DNA of 64,000 bases from an uncultured Lachnospiraceae bacterium (GTDB lineage: Bacteria; Bacillota; Clostridia; Lachnospirales; Lachnospiraceae). How positions within the stretch are numbered: position 1 is the first letter of the stretch; each line of letters begins with the position of its first letter. Both the position numbers and the translations under genes were made by a program. The DNA lies in the NCBI GenBank assembly GCA_900316625.1, contig ONDO01000004.1:62001-126000 (forward strand). Reading direction: 5' to 3'. The notes under the pieces are model-generated. The model was not told where the DNA came from. It worked only from the letters and a program-made list of their open reading frames with translations, and did not search any database. Positions 16,302 to 25,688 of this stretch are shown piece after piece.

Positions 16302-17309
16302 ATGGCAAACGAAGAATTAACCGGAGTACAGAAGGCAGCAATCCTTCTTATCACTCTTGGACCGGAAAAATCTGCTGAGATCTTCAAGCATCTTAAGGAA
16401 GATGAGATTGAAGAACTTACCTTAGAGATTGCGAATACCAGATCGGTTTCTCCTCAGGTCAAAGAGGATGTGATCAATGAATTCTATCAGGTCTGCCTGG
16501 CTCAGCAGTACATTGCTGAAGGTGGTATTGGTTATGCGAAGGAACTTCTGGAGAAAGCACTTGGCAGTGACAAGGCACAGGAAGTTATCGGTAAGCTGAC
16601 TGCATCTCTTCAGGTACGTCCTTTCGAATTTATCCGCAAAACAGAGCCTTCCCAGGTATTAAACTTCATACAGGATGAGCATCCGCAGACGATTGCCATG
16701 ATCTTATCCTATCTGTCTCCGTCTCAGGCTGCGCAGATTCTGGGCTCCTTAAGCCCTGAGATGCAGGCTGATGTTGCAAAGCGTATTGCACAGATGGACC
16801 GTACTTCTCCGGATGTCATCAAGGAGGTTGAGCGTATCTTAGAGCGTAAGCTGTCCAGCTTAATTAACCAGGATTACACGATGGCCGGTGGTGTCGATGC
16901 TATCGTCGCAATCCTGAATTCGGTAGACCGTGGTACTGAAAAACGTATCATGGAATCCCTTGAAATCGACGAGCCTGAACTTGCAGAAGATATCCGTAAG
17001 AAGATGTTCGTATTCGAGGATATCCTTCTTCTCGACGATCGTGCGATCCAGAGAGTACTCAGAGATGTCGACAATTCTACGGTTGGTGTTGCGCTGAAGG
17101 GCGCAAACGAAGAAGTTCAGAATGTCATCTTCAAGAACATGTCCCAACGTCTTGCGGCTATGATCAGGGAAGATATGGACTTCATGGGCCCTGTTCGTAT
17201 GAAGGATGTTGAAGAAGCACAGCAGCAGATTGTTGGTGTCATTCGTAAGTTAGAGGATGCCGGTGAGATTGTAATCGCCAGAGGTGGAGGTGATGATCTC
17301 GTTGTCTAA
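16302..17309 (+). CDS. fliG: Flagellar motor switch protein FliG
   Basis: Rotor protein that carries torque from the stator, 335 residues. The N-terminal domain starts ELTGVQKAAILLITLGPEKS and binds FliF. The middle domain contains EHPQTIAMILSYLSPSQAAQ, the EHPQ motif. The C-terminal domain includes FVFEDILLLDDRAIQRVLRD with charged residues that face MotA. ATG 16302 is chosen over an upstream GTG-type start inside fliF, with GGAG nine bases away. Five bases separate it from fliF. Confidence 0.97.
   Translation: MANEELTGVQKAAILLITLGPEKSAEIFKHLKEDEIEELTLEIANTRSVSPQVKEDVINEFYQVCLAQQYIAEGGIGYAKELLEKALGSDKAQEVIGKLTASLQVRPFEFIRKTEPSQVLNFIQDEHPQTIAMILSYLSPSQAAQILGSLSPEMQADVAKRIAQMDRTSPDVIKEVERILERKLSSLINQDYTMAGGVDAIVAILNSVDRGTEKRIMESLEIDEPELAEDIRKKMFVFEDILLLDDRAIQRVLRDVDNSTVGVALKGANEEVQNVIFKNMSQRLAAMIREDMDFMGPVRMKDVEEAQQQIVGVIRKLEDAGEIVIARGGGDDLVV
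17286..17294 (+). promoter_or_regulatory. Strong ribosome binding site deciding the fliH start
   Basis: GGAGGTGAT, complementary to the end of 16S rRNA over nine bases, lies inside the end of fliG. It supports TTG 17302 as the fliH start; ATG 17293 falls within the site itself. Confidence 0.5.
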
Positions 17310-18177
17310 TATTGTGTATGGATATTACGTTCAGGAAGACGAAACGGATCGCGTTGTTATTAACTCGAACAAGCTCTTTGGCGAACGTATGGAAAAATTA
17401 CAGAGGGAGCGTGAGAAGGCGTCTGAGGCTGCTTTCGAAGCTTCTGCGCCTGAGGTTAGAACAGAACCGGTCCTCGATGAAGAAGGGAATCCGGTTCTTG
17501 ACAAGGATGGAAATCCGGTAACACAGGAGGTTCGTGTTCCTGCGGAGCCGGATTCTTCTATATCTTCGGAAGAGATTATTCAGGGTGCAGAGCAGGAAGC
17601 GGAATCCATTCGTTCGCAGGCACATATGGATGCGGATGCAATCCGTGACCGGGCGAATGCAGATGCTCAGCTTGCCAAGAATCAGGGCTATGAAGAGGGC
17701 AGAAACGAAGGCTATCAGTCTGGTGTTATGCAGGCTCAGGATGAATATAACCAAAAACTCGAGGAACTGAATCAGAGGCAGCTGGAAATCGAGAATGATT
17801 ATCATGAGAGACTTTCTTCGATGGAGGGAGAACTTACGAATGTGATCCTGTCTGTTGTAGATCACGTTTTCCACAGTCAGATTGCCGGGAAGCGTGAGAT
17901 CGTGATGCATCTGATTGAGGATGCTATCAGTCATTCGAATGCAAGCAACGAATTCCAGATTCATCTCTGTCCTCAGGATGCCCTACATTTCCGGGAGATG
18001 AAAGAGGAGTTGATGCAAAGACTTCCGGGCGAGGTGAAACTGGATCTGATTGAAGATGCCTTGCTATCTCCCGGAGACTGCACCATCGAGACGGATGGTG
18101 GTATCTTCGATTGTTCGGTGGATACGGAATTCGATGCACTTCTTCGTGATATCAGATCTCTAAGCAGAAAAGAGTAG
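17302..18177 (+). CDS. fliH: Flagellar assembly protein FliH
   Basis: Negative regulator and C-ring tether of the FliI export ATPase, about 291 residues. An N-terminal part with acidic and Gln/Glu-rich sequence (DEEGNPVLDKDGNP) is followed by a long coiled coil (about 95-185), which contains NEGYQSGVMQAQDEYNQKL, and a FliH/V-ATPase E-subunit-like C-terminal domain. TTG 17302 is preferred because of the GGAGGTGAT site; ATG 17293 is possible. It overlaps the fliG stop by 8 bases. Sequence identity in the family is low, so the call rests partly on position between fliG and fliI. Confidence 0.88.
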   Translation: MSNIVYGYYVQEDETDRVVINSNKLFGERMEKLQREREKASEAAFEASAPEVRTEPVLDEEGNPVLDKDGNPVTQEVRVPAEPDSSISSEEIIQGAEQEAESIRSQAHMDADAIRDRANADAQLAKNQGYEEGRNEGYQSGVMQAQDEYNQKLEELNQRQLEIENDYHERLSSMEGELTNVILSVVDHVFHSQIAGKREIVMHLIEDAISHSNASNEFQIHLCPQDALHFREMKEELMQRLPGEVKLDLIEDALLSPGDCTIETDGGIFDCSVDTEFDALLRDIRSLSRKE

Positions 18178-18185
18178 TTACTTTC

Positions 18186-19511
18186 ATGGATTTTTCGAAA
18201 TACGAAATACTGAAAGAAAAATCATATTTCAAAAGCTTTGGTAAGGTTGCCAAGGTCGTTGGACTTACCGTGGAATCCATCGGACCGGAAGCAAATCTGA
18301 AGGATCTCTGTATGATCTATACTTCGGATGGTCAGAATCAGATTATGGCGGAGGTTGTTGGCTTCCGTGAGAAGAGACTGATACTCATGCCTTTTGAAGA
18401 TCTGACCGGCGTTGGTGTTGGATGCAGGGTCGAAAATACAGGGCGACCCCTATCTATTGCCGTTGGACCGGAACTTCTTGGACATACCGTAGATGGTATC
18501 GGAAGACCCTCTGATCTGGCACCGGGAGAAGAACTGAATCTACCGGAACTCTATCCTGCGGAAGCAGATCCTCCTGATCCTATGTCCAGAGTTATTATTA
18601 CAGATCCTCTTCCTCTGGGAGTTAAGGCCGTCGATGGCATGATTACCGTTGGCAAGGGACAACGTATTGGTATCTTTGCGGGTTCTGGTGTTGGTAAGTC
18701 CACTCTTATGGGTATGTTTGCACGTAATACGAAAGCGGATATAAATGTCATCGCTCTGATCGGTGAGCGTGGTCGTGAGGTAAGAGAGTTTGTCGAGCAC
18801 GACATGGGAGAAGAGGGTATGCGACGTTCTGTTGTTGTAATCGCAACCTCTGACCGCCCGGCTCTGATTCGTAAGAAAGCAGCCCTTACAGCTACAGCAA
18901 TTGCAGAGTATTTCCGTGATCAGGGGAAGGATGTCCTTCTTATGATGGATAATCTGACCCGTTTCTCCATGGCACAGCGTGAGATTGGTCTTGCGTCTGG
19001 CGAACCTCCTGTTACCAGAGGGTATCCGCCATCTGTTTATGCGGAGATGCCAAAGCTCCTTGAGAGAGCTGGAAATAGCGCAAATGGATCCATTACCGGC
19101 CTCTATGCGGTCCTGGTGGATGGTGATGATTTCAATGAACCAATCTCTGATACAGCCAGATCCATTCTGGACGGCCATATCATGTTGAATCGTCGCCTGG
19201 CTCAGTTGAATCATTATCCGGCAATTGATGTATTACAGTCCATCTCCAGAGTTATGTCTGCGGTTGCTACTAAGGAACATAAGAAGGCGGCCGGCAGACT
19301 TAAGAATGTTATGGCAACCTACCAGGAAGCGGAAGACTTGATCAATATCGGTGCTTACAAACCTGGTTCCAATAAAAATATCGATTTTGCAATCTCTAAG
19401 ATTGATGCAGTTAATGAATTCCTCATGCAGGCTACGGATGAGAAGTTTACTTTCGAAGAGACAGTAGATACGCTCTGTAAGATGTTTCCGGAAGAGAACG
19501 CAAAAGAGTAA
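18186..19511 (+). CDS. fliI: Flagellum-specific ATP synthase FliI
   Basis: ATPase of the flagellar export apparatus, 441 residues. Walker A is GIFAGSGVGKSTLMGMFARN near residue 161, followed by VIALIGERGREVREF. Walker B is VLLMMDNLTRFSMAQREIG, followed by the catalytic-domain stretch GEPPVTRGYPPSVYAEMPKL. These are diagnostic of the F1-beta-like FliI family. The C-terminal helical region and the N-terminal beta barrel are complete. Eight bases follow fliH. Confidence 0.97.
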   Translation: MDFSKYEILKEKSYFKSFGKVAKVVGLTVESIGPEANLKDLCMIYTSDGQNQIMAEVVGFREKRLILMPFEDLTGVGVGCRVENTGRPLSIAVGPELLGHTVDGIGRPSDLAPGEELNLPELYPAEADPPDPMSRVIITDPLPLGVKAVDGMITVGKGQRIGIFAGSGVGKSTLMGMFARNTKADINVIALIGERGREVREFVEHDMGEEGMRRSVVVIATSDRPALIRKKAALTATAIAEYFRDQGKDVLLMMDNLTRFSMAQREIGLASGEPPVTRGYPPSVYAEMPKLLERAGNSANGSITGLYAVLVDGDDFNEPISDTARSILDGHIMLNRRLAQLNHYPAIDVLQSISRVMSAVATKEHKKAAGRLKNVMATYQEAEDLINIGAYKPGSNKNIDFAISKIDAVNEFLMQATDEKFTFEETVDTLCKMFPEENAKE

Positions 19512-19523
19512 GAGAGGATATGC

Positions 19524-19967
19524 ATGGCAAGATTTCGCTATCGAATGCAGAATATTCTTGATATCTCTGAAAAGCTGGAGAGTCAGGCGAAAATCGCATA
19601 TAGTCTTGCGAGCCAGGCGCTTCTGGAAGAACAGGAGAAGTTACAACAGCTCATTATTCGCAGGGCTCAATATGAGATGGAACTGAAGCGGTTAACGTCC
19701 GGTGATCTGGATCTGCGTGAGATTCAGATGACTAAGAATGCGATCAACTCTATGAAGTCGATGATTCGTGTTCAGATGATGAACGTACAGAGAGCGGAAC
19801 ATCTGTTAGAACAGAGAAGAAAAGAACTTGAAACTCAGCGTATTCAGAGAAAGACCCATGAGACGCTGAAAGAAAAGGCTTTTGTGGAATTCAAGAAAGA
19901 AGAGATTCGAAAAGAAGATCTCCAGGTTGATGAACTGGTTGCTTTTACGCATAGAACAGAGCAGTAA
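19524..19967 (+). CDS. fliJ: Flagellar export protein FliJ
   Basis: 147-residue coiled-coil protein that fits into the FliI hexamer as its stalk and escorts export chaperones. Start MARFRYRMQNILDISEKLES is typical, and the body is almost entirely charged helix (EELQKEEK-type heptads) with no membrane segment. Identified by this coiled coil and by position between fliI and the MotE-like gene; primary sequence is poorly conserved in the family. Confidence 0.88.
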   Translation: MARFRYRMQNILDISEKLESQAKIAYSLASQALLEEQEKLQQLIIRRAQYEMELKRLTSGDLDLREIQMTKNAINSMKSMIRVQMMNVQRAEHLLEQRRKELETQRIQRKTHETLKEKAFVEFKKEEIRKEDLQVDELVAFTHRTEQ

Positions 19968-19987
19968 GCACTGCGGAAGGAATAATA

Positions 19988-20815
19988 ATGGCGGAAGAAG
20001 AAGTAAAGAAGAGCAAAAAAGAAATCAAGGAAGAGAAAAAGCGACTGAAGGCGGAAGCGAAGGCTTTAAAAAAACAGGCGAGTGAACTTGATGACGCAGA
20101 GGATGATGAAGAAGAAGGTGGCGGTGGTATTCTGGTCGGCATCGTTGTCTTCATGATCATCCTGGTATGGCTTGCGATTCTTGCCTTGATCATCAAGATG
20201 GATGTCGGTGGATTTGGTTCTACGGTTCTCTATCCGGTATTAAAAGATGTTCCGGTGGTTAACAAGATTCTTCCGGAAGTGGAAGATTATGCAGAAGAGG
20301 ATGCGCAGTATCAGTTTGCGACCATGGATGAAGCAGTAGCCAGAATTAAGGAACTTGAATCCCAGCTTCAGGCAACGGAAAGTGCGAGTGCAGACACCAC
20401 TGCACAGATTGCAGATCTGCAGGCACAGGCTGCTGAATTACAGAAATACAAAGACGACGAAGCAAAATTCGAAGCAATCAAAGAAAAATTTGATAAAGAG
20501 GTTGTCTTTTCGGACAAAGCACCCGATATAAAAGAGTATAAAGAGTACTATGAGAGTATAGAACCGGATAATGCCGCAACCATCTACAAGGAAGTGGTGG
20601 AGCAGCTGCAGGAGTCTCAGGAAATCAAGAACTATGCAGCGACGTATTCTGCGATGGACGCAGAAGAGGCAGCCGGCATCTTTGATACCATGACAGATAA
20701 TCTGAAACTGGTTGCAAAGATACTGAATGCTATGGACAGCACCTCCCGAGGAGCGATCTTAGGCGCCATGAATGCCGACACGGCAGCCAAGGTGACGGCG
20801 ATTATGGAACCCTGA
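19988..20815 (+). CDS. MotE-like flagellar protein (YlxF type)
   Basis: 275-residue single-pass membrane protein. A Lys/Glu-rich cytoplasmic tail (1-45) precedes a transmembrane helix at about 49-70 (ILVGIVVFMIILVWLAILAL). A coiled coil follows (about 105-160), then a C-terminal domain resembling the MgtE/FliG N-terminal fold, with YSAMDAEEAAGIFDTMTDNL and GAILGAMNADTAAKVTAIME. MotE-like proteins in this position between fliJ and fliK are thought to help the stator or FliG; the exact role here is inferred. ATG 19988 follows a GAAGGA site. Confidence 0.82.
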   Translation: MAEEEVKKSKKEIKEEKKRLKAEAKALKKQASELDDAEDDEEEGGGGILVGIVVFMIILVWLAILALIIKMDVGGFGSTVLYPVLKDVPVVNKILPEVEDYAEEDAQYQFATMDEAVARIKELESQLQATESASADTTAQIADLQAQAAELQKYKDDEAKFEAIKEKFDKEVVFSDKAPDIKEYKEYYESIEPDNAATIYKEVVEQLQESQEIKNYAATYSAMDAEEAAGIFDTMTDNLKLVAKILNAMDSTSRGAILGAMNADTAAKVTAIMEP

Positions 20816-20857
20816 TTGTTACCTGTACTTCTTCTTGTAGAAAGGAGGCAAGTAAAA

Positions 20858-22456
20858 ATGACCGTTTCTAACCTTGCGGATATCCCGGCACAGAATAGTC
20901 TTGCCGTGAAGCCTGTCTCTCATGACAGTTCAAAAGACGATATCCAACAGAAGATTGGTACCGGACTTGATTTCTCTGGAATTATGGCGAGTCGTAATGC
21001 CGAGAAACTTTCCAATGGATTCGATAACAATCTGTCTGAATCGATCAAAACATCAGATTCAAAACCGAATTCCCCAAAGACACAAAACAATACTGCCACT
21101 GACAAGGAAGGTAAGGCTCTCTATGAGAAGTCTGCAATTCGTAATACAGACAAGGTGGCAGAGAAAGTCGTAGAAGATACGTCTGCTTCGCCGGAAGATG
21201 CCATGAAGGCACTTGATGGATATGAGAAGGAAGTGCGTGATCTTCTCGAAGAGAAGCTTAAAATTACAGATGAGGAGCTTGATCAGGCTTTAGAAAACCT
21301 GGGCCTTCAGTTCGTGGATCTCTTAATTCCAAAGAATGCTTCTCTTTTACTTTCTAATCTGACCGGTAAAGAAGATCCCGCTGCAGTTCTTCTTGATTCC
21401 AATCTGTCCGATACCATGAACCGGTTGATGGAAATGGGGCGGGAGCTAATGGATGGAACTGGTTACACACTGCTTGATCTAAAGAGTCTCGATTCGAAAG
21501 GTGGTATTCTTCTCGATGAGAACATGGTCGGGGTAGAGGATGGAGAAATCAGCCAGAAAGATCTGGATGTGATTACTTCCAAACTAGAGGATGCGAAAGC
21601 ATCTGCCCTTGCTGAGACAGGGAGTGATCCTGCAAGAGAGACTTTTGCCGCAGAGAGCAAGCCCATTCCTTCGGAGGAGGATCTTACTGAACCGAAGAAT
21701 CTGGACGCTAAAGAGGTAGAGAGTGAGATCCAGGAGGATCCCCTTGGACTTTCTGATGATTCTTCTGATGATGTGGAGATTGTAGAAGTGAATCCCGGAG
21801 ATTCTTCGAAAGAAGAAAATGGACAGAATACGTCAGAACAGAACCTGTCTCGTAGCTTTGAGAATCCTGGCCATGTCTCCAATGTAGAACCTCGTGGGGG
21901 AGAGATTCCTCTTGATACAGAGATTCGTCCTGAGGATCCTGTGCATACCTACACATCTGCTGAGACCAGGGATATGATCGAACAGATTGTAACCAATGTA
22001 AGGGTACAGAATCTTGAATCTGCTCATTCCATGGAGATGACTCTGAATCCTCAGAATCTTGGTAAGCTCTTCATGCAGGTGACAGAGAAAGATGGAATGG
22101 TTCATGCCAAGATCATCACCGAGAATGAGAATGTGAAGAATGCACTTGAGACGCAGATGGCAGAACTCAAGGAGAGCATTAACCAGCAGAGCATGAAGGT
22201 CCATGAGATTGAGATCTCCGTTGGTACAAGAGCTTTTGACAACCGTGAAGAGCATACAGAGCAGGCAGCTTTTGGCGCTGAGGCCGGAAATCAGAATACA
22301 TCTCAGGAAGGCGGAGAGGAGAGTTCGAATACCCGCCATCATCGAAACATCAACATGAATCATCTTGACGAGATGGAAGGCAATCTTACGGATAGTGAGA
22401 AGCTTGAAGTATCCATGATGAGAACCAATGGTAATACCGTGAATCTTCACGCGTAG
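20858..22456 (+). CDS. fliK: Flagellar hook-length control protein FliK
   Basis: 532-residue ruler protein that sets hook length and switches FlhB substrate specificity. The long N-terminal two-thirds is low in complexity and rich in Ser, Glu and Asp. The C-terminal domain carries the family pattern MEMTLNPQNLGKLFMQVTEK, with downstream VKNALETQMAELKESI. ATG 20858 lies nine bases after AAAGGAGG; an in-frame TTG at 20816 is just at the end of the previous gene and lacks a ribosome site. Confidence 0.92.
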   Translation: MTVSNLADIPAQNSLAVKPVSHDSSKDDIQQKIGTGLDFSGIMASRNAEKLSNGFDNNLSESIKTSDSKPNSPKTQNNTATDKEGKALYEKSAIRNTDKVAEKVVEDTSASPEDAMKALDGYEKEVRDLLEEKLKITDEELDQALENLGLQFVDLLIPKNASLLLSNLTGKEDPAAVLLDSNLSDTMNRLMEMGRELMDGTGYTLLDLKSLDSKGGILLDENMVGVEDGEISQKDLDVITSKLEDAKASALAETGSDPARETFAAESKPIPSEEDLTEPKNLDAKEVESEIQEDPLGLSDDSSDDVEIVEVNPGDSSKEENGQNTSEQNLSRSFENPGHVSNVEPRGGEIPLDTEIRPEDPVHTYTSAETRDMIEQIVTNVRVQNLESAHSMEMTLNPQNLGKLFMQVTEKDGMVHAKIITENENVKNALETQMAELKESINQQSMKVHEIEISVGTRAFDNREEHTEQAAFGAEAGNQNTSQEGGEESSNTRHHRNINMNHLDEMEGNLTDSEKLEVSMMRTNGNTVNLHA

Positions 22457-22473
22457 ATAGAAAGGATAAGCTT

Positions 22474-23136
22474 ATGTCATTAGTTGAAAAGGTTGTCAAC
22501 GGACAGATTGCTGATACTTCCAGGGCTGAAGCGGCAGAGAGAAATAAGATTGGCGATAAGGGCGTTTCGGAAACTTCCAATTCTTCTTTCGATAAGGAGA
22601 TGTTCCTTAAACTTCTTGCAGCTGAGATGCAGTACCAGGATCCTATGTCTCCGACAGATAACTCCCAGTATGTATCTGAGATGGCCACCTTCTCTCAGGT
22701 AGAGGCGACTACGAATGTATCGAATACGGTTTCTAAGATGAATGCCAATGCATTGATTGGTAATTATGTAACTGTGAATACAGATGATGGTGATATTACC
22801 GGAGTTGTAGATTATGTCACCGAGCGTTCCGATGGAACCAAACTCTCAATCAACAACAAGGAATATGACATCGACGATGTAAAGACGGTTACCGACTCCA
22901 ACTATTATGAGGCTGGCCTTGCTGCAAATGCGCTGAATGCCATGATTGCCAAGCTCCCTTCTCTCGAGAATCTGACCAAGGATAATGCGCAGGATGTGGC
23001 TAACTGCAAGACTGTATATGATGCAATGAGCCAGTATACAAAAGGGTTTGTTCCTGCAGCTTCTGTTTCCAAATTAAATTCTCTTGTTCAGAGGATGAAT
23101 AATATTAATAATTCTTCAGAAAAAGCCGATAATTAA
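22474..23136 (+). CDS. flgD: Flagellar hook assembly (capping) protein FlgD
   Basis: Scaffold that caps the growing hook and then leaves it, 220 residues. The family signature is DKEMFLKLLAAEMQYQDPMS, then PTDNSQYVSEMATFSQVEA (about 38-80). The Tudor-like fold in the middle is recognisable in YVTVNTDDGDITGVVDYV. The C-terminal part after 150 is less typical and rich in Asn. AAAGGATAA precedes ATG 22474. Position between fliK and the flg_new gene is standard. Confidence 0.95.
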   Translation: MSLVEKVVNGQIADTSRAEAAERNKIGDKGVSETSNSSFDKEMFLKLLAAEMQYQDPMSPTDNSQYVSEMATFSQVEATTNVSNTVSKMNANALIGNYVTVNTDDGDITGVVDYVTERSDGTKLSINNKEYDIDDVKTVTDSNYYEAGLAANALNAMIAKLPSLENLTKDNAQDVANCKTVYDAMSQYTKGFVPAASVSKLNSLVQRMNNINNSSEKADN

Positions 23137-23176
23137 TCTGTAAGTAAAGAATCATTCCAAGGAAAGGAGAGAAGAT

Positions 23177-23584
23177 ATGAATCGGGTGGACAATATGTTT
23201 CAATCGATTGAGCAGGTTACCAATCAGTATCTGCCGAAAAACTCGAAACCTTTATCGTCTCCTTCGGATCAGATCACTTCCTTCACAGATATTCTGTCTC
23301 AGAAATATGATGTGACGAAGAATACCGCTAATGTGCATTTCTCCAAACATGCATTAAACCGCCTGGATCAGAGAAATATCACATTATCCGATGAACAGTC
23401 CTCACGTCTCTCTGACGGAGTTATGAAGGCAGGAGAGAAGGGAATCAAGGATTCTCTGGTACTGGTTGATAAGATGGCATTTATTGTGAATGTTCCATCC
23501 CAGACAGTAGTCACAGCCATGGATCAGGATGAAGCCACTGACAGTAACGTATTTACTAATATTGATGGCGCCGTCATAGCATAA
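23177..23584 (+). CDS. TIGR02530 family flagellar protein
   Basis: 135-residue protein of the TIGR02530 (flg_new) family found between flgD and flgE in Firmicutes and related bacteria. The hallmark is HFSKHALNRLDQRNITLSDE near residue 55, followed by SRLSDGVMKAGEKGIKDSLV and VDKMAFIVNVPSQTVVTAMD. Its biochemical role is unknown; it is thought to help hook assembly. No signal peptide or membrane segment. Good AAAGGAG ribosome site. Confidence 0.92.
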   Translation: MNRVDNMFQSIEQVTNQYLPKNSKPLSSPSDQITSFTDILSQKYDVTKNTANVHFSKHALNRLDQRNITLSDEQSSRLSDGVMKAGEKGIKDSLVLVDKMAFIVNVPSQTVVTAMDQDEATDSNVFTNIDGAVIA

Positions 23585-23671
23585 GCCGGACCTCACAAGG
23601 AGGCTTACATACTGCCGACCGACAGAAGCAGTAATGACGGACACCGAACTTTTTAAGGAGGTTCATGTCCT

Positions 23672-25390
23672 ATGATGAGATCACTTTACTCTGGTGTTGC
23701 TGGTCTTCGTACCCACCAGACAAAGATGGATGTTATCGGTAATAACATCGCAAACGTTAATACCGTAGCATTCAAATCATCTGCAGTAACATTCTCTGAT
23801 ATTCTCTATCAGACAACATCCGGAGCTTCCCAGGCAACGGAGAATACCGGTGGTAAGAACCCAAACCAGATCGGTCTTGGCGTTATGGCCGGTTCTACAA
23901 AGGTTTCGATCGAGAGTGGTGGTGCAGCACAGTCCACCGGTGAAGCTTTCGATATCAAGCTTACCGATTCCAATAATACGAACTTCTTTATCGTAAACAA
24001 TGGTTCTCAGAACCTCTTTACCAGAGCTGGTTCCTTCTATGTCGATGGTAATGGTAACCTGGCTATGACTTCTACCGGTTATATGGTACAGGGCTGGGGT
24101 GTTGATCCCGTAACCCAGACGATCGTCAAAGATACGGTGCAGCCTCTGCGTATCCTGCAGCCGACCAATAAGACTTCTGCACCGGAAGCAACTACAGAAG
24201 CAATCGCAACTGGTATTGTAGATAAGAATTCCCCGACTATCACTTCTAACGATGGTTATGTTATGAGCTTATCTTTCTATGATCAGCTTGGTTATTCCTA
24301 CACTGCAAAGTTTGCAGTACATGCGATTGATACCAAGGAGGGTGAGTATAATGTAGAACTTACCGACATCCTTGATGCAAGCAATAAGAGCATCTTAGAG
24401 CAGTATACTTCTGCAGCTGGCATTACTCCTGCACCGACTGTTCAGGATCTCTGGGGTGAAGCAAATACGACTCCTAAGTCTTATTCCCTGACCAATGCAA
24501 CCGGTTATTCCGTAAGTGGTACTACCATTACCATTAATGATGGTGATTACAAAGGATATACCGCTGACCTTGGAAATGGATCCCTTTCCGGTTCTGGCGA
24601 AACAATGGTTGTCCAGTTTAAGAGACCCACCGGAAGTACAGCAGTTGGTACCGACAATCCTCATAACATTCCTCTGAAGGACATCTTCAGCATCAATAAA
24701 AGCGTTCTTGCCGGCGCAACCACAACTACGACCAAGCTTGCAGTCAGCGAGAACGGTGGTAAGCTCGTTGCAACGATCGATACACCGTCGATTGCCTACA
24801 ACCTGAAGTTTAATGCGAACGATGGCAGCTTCGCTTATGTTGGCAATACCGGTGAAGTGGCTCAGACTCTGAAACTCTCCGCTCTGAATAGGCTCTATCA
24901 GAATGGTGGACCTTTCTCTGATGTAAACTTCAACTTCTCCCAGACCAAGAATCTTGATAACGGAGGAACTTCTACTCTTGGAGCTGACAGAGGTGATACC
25001 TCCGGTACCATCGGTCTTGGTAAGAAGATCGGTAATATGACCGGCGTTTCTGTAGACCAGAATGGTAAGATCTATGGATCTTATGATAATGGTAATACCG
25101 TTCTTCTGGGACAGATTGCAGTTGCTCAGTTCGCAAATGCATCCGGTCTGGAAGCTCTTGGTAATAACTGCTATGCCGAGACTCTGAACTCCGGAGAGTT
25201 CGATGGAATCGGCGTTGAAGTTAATGCAGATGGTGGTTCTATGACTACTGGTGAACTTGAGATGAGTAACGTTGACCTCTCTAAGGAGTTCACAGAGATG
25301 ATTACGACCCAGCGTGGTTTCCAGGCAAACTCCCGTATTATTACGGTTTCCGATACCATGCTTGAAGAACTTGTTAATCTCAAGAGATGA
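23672..25390 (+). CDS. flgE: Flagellar hook protein FlgE
   Basis: Major hook subunit, 572 residues, exported by the flagellar type III system. The N-terminal rod/hook motif is MRSLYSGVAGLRTHQTKMDV, then GNNIANVNTVAF; the C-terminal helix reads MITTQRGFQANSRIITVSDT. The middle region (about 150-430) is a variable surface domain. ATG 23672 is placed 10 bases after AAGGAGG. The 87-base leader contains a second AAGGAGG with no ATG behind it. It is the last gene before the strong terminator at 25413. Confidence 0.97.
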   Translation: MMRSLYSGVAGLRTHQTKMDVIGNNIANVNTVAFKSSAVTFSDILYQTTSGASQATENTGGKNPNQIGLGVMAGSTKVSIESGGAAQSTGEAFDIKLTDSNNTNFFIVNNGSQNLFTRAGSFYVDGNGNLAMTSTGYMVQGWGVDPVTQTIVKDTVQPLRILQPTNKTSAPEATTEAIATGIVDKNSPTITSNDGYVMSLSFYDQLGYSYTAKFAVHAIDTKEGEYNVELTDILDASNKSILEQYTSAAGITPAPTVQDLWGEANTTPKSYSLTNATGYSVSGTTITINDGDYKGYTADLGNGSLSGSGETMVVQFKRPTGSTAVGTDNPHNIPLKDIFSINKSVLAGATTTTTKLAVSENGGKLVATIDTPSIAYNLKFNANDGSFAYVGNTGEVAQTLKLSALNRLYQNGGPFSDVNFNFSQTKNLDNGGTSTLGADRGDTSGTIGLGKKIGNMTGVSVDQNGKIYGSYDNGNTVLLGQIAVAQFANASGLEALGNNCYAETLNSGEFDGIGVEVNADGGSMTTGELEMSNVDLSKEFTEMITTQRGFQANSRIITVSDTMLEELVNLKR

Positions 25391-25412
25391 TCATTATTTC
25401 TTCGTAAATGCA

Positions 25413-25444
25413 GATCCTGCGGTTTCTTCCGCAGGATCTTTTTG
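25413..25444 (+). terminator. Strong intrinsic terminator after flgE
   Basis: An 11-base-pair stem AGATCCTGCGG/CCGCAGGATCT with TTTCTT as the loop, followed by a T-run. It separates the first flagellar operon from motA. The rest of the 298-base gap holds only the motA promoter; no flbD gene is present. Confidence 0.9.
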
Positions 25445-25584
25445 AATTCCTGGTGCCGTAGAATGTTTATAATGAGAATTGTTCTTGATAAGAAATGTTT
25501 CACGGGCTCTTCCAAAATGAAACGAAAGTGCCGGAGATTTAGAAAAAAATAAGCGTTTCAAGGGCTTTAATACCTTAAATAAAG

Positions 25585-25613
25585 TAGACAAAGAAACTTT
25601 AATCTAGTAAAAT
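25585..25613 (+). promoter_or_regulatory. Promoter for motA operon
   Basis: TAGACA (25585-25590), 17 bases, then TAAAAT (25608-25613), about 75 bases before the motA start. It resembles a vegetative rather than a FliA-type promoter. Confidence 0.6.
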
Positions 25614-25688
25614 AGAGTTCGGTTTTGAAGAATTTTATGTAAATAGTTTCACAAGGATTGTAAACGATTACTTTAGGGTGGTGGAATC

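Noticed and set aside
25394..25591. Open frame of 65 codons on the minus strand in the flgE-motA gap
   Set aside because: It spans the strong terminator hairpin and has no ribosome site; no sign of flbD or any other gene there.
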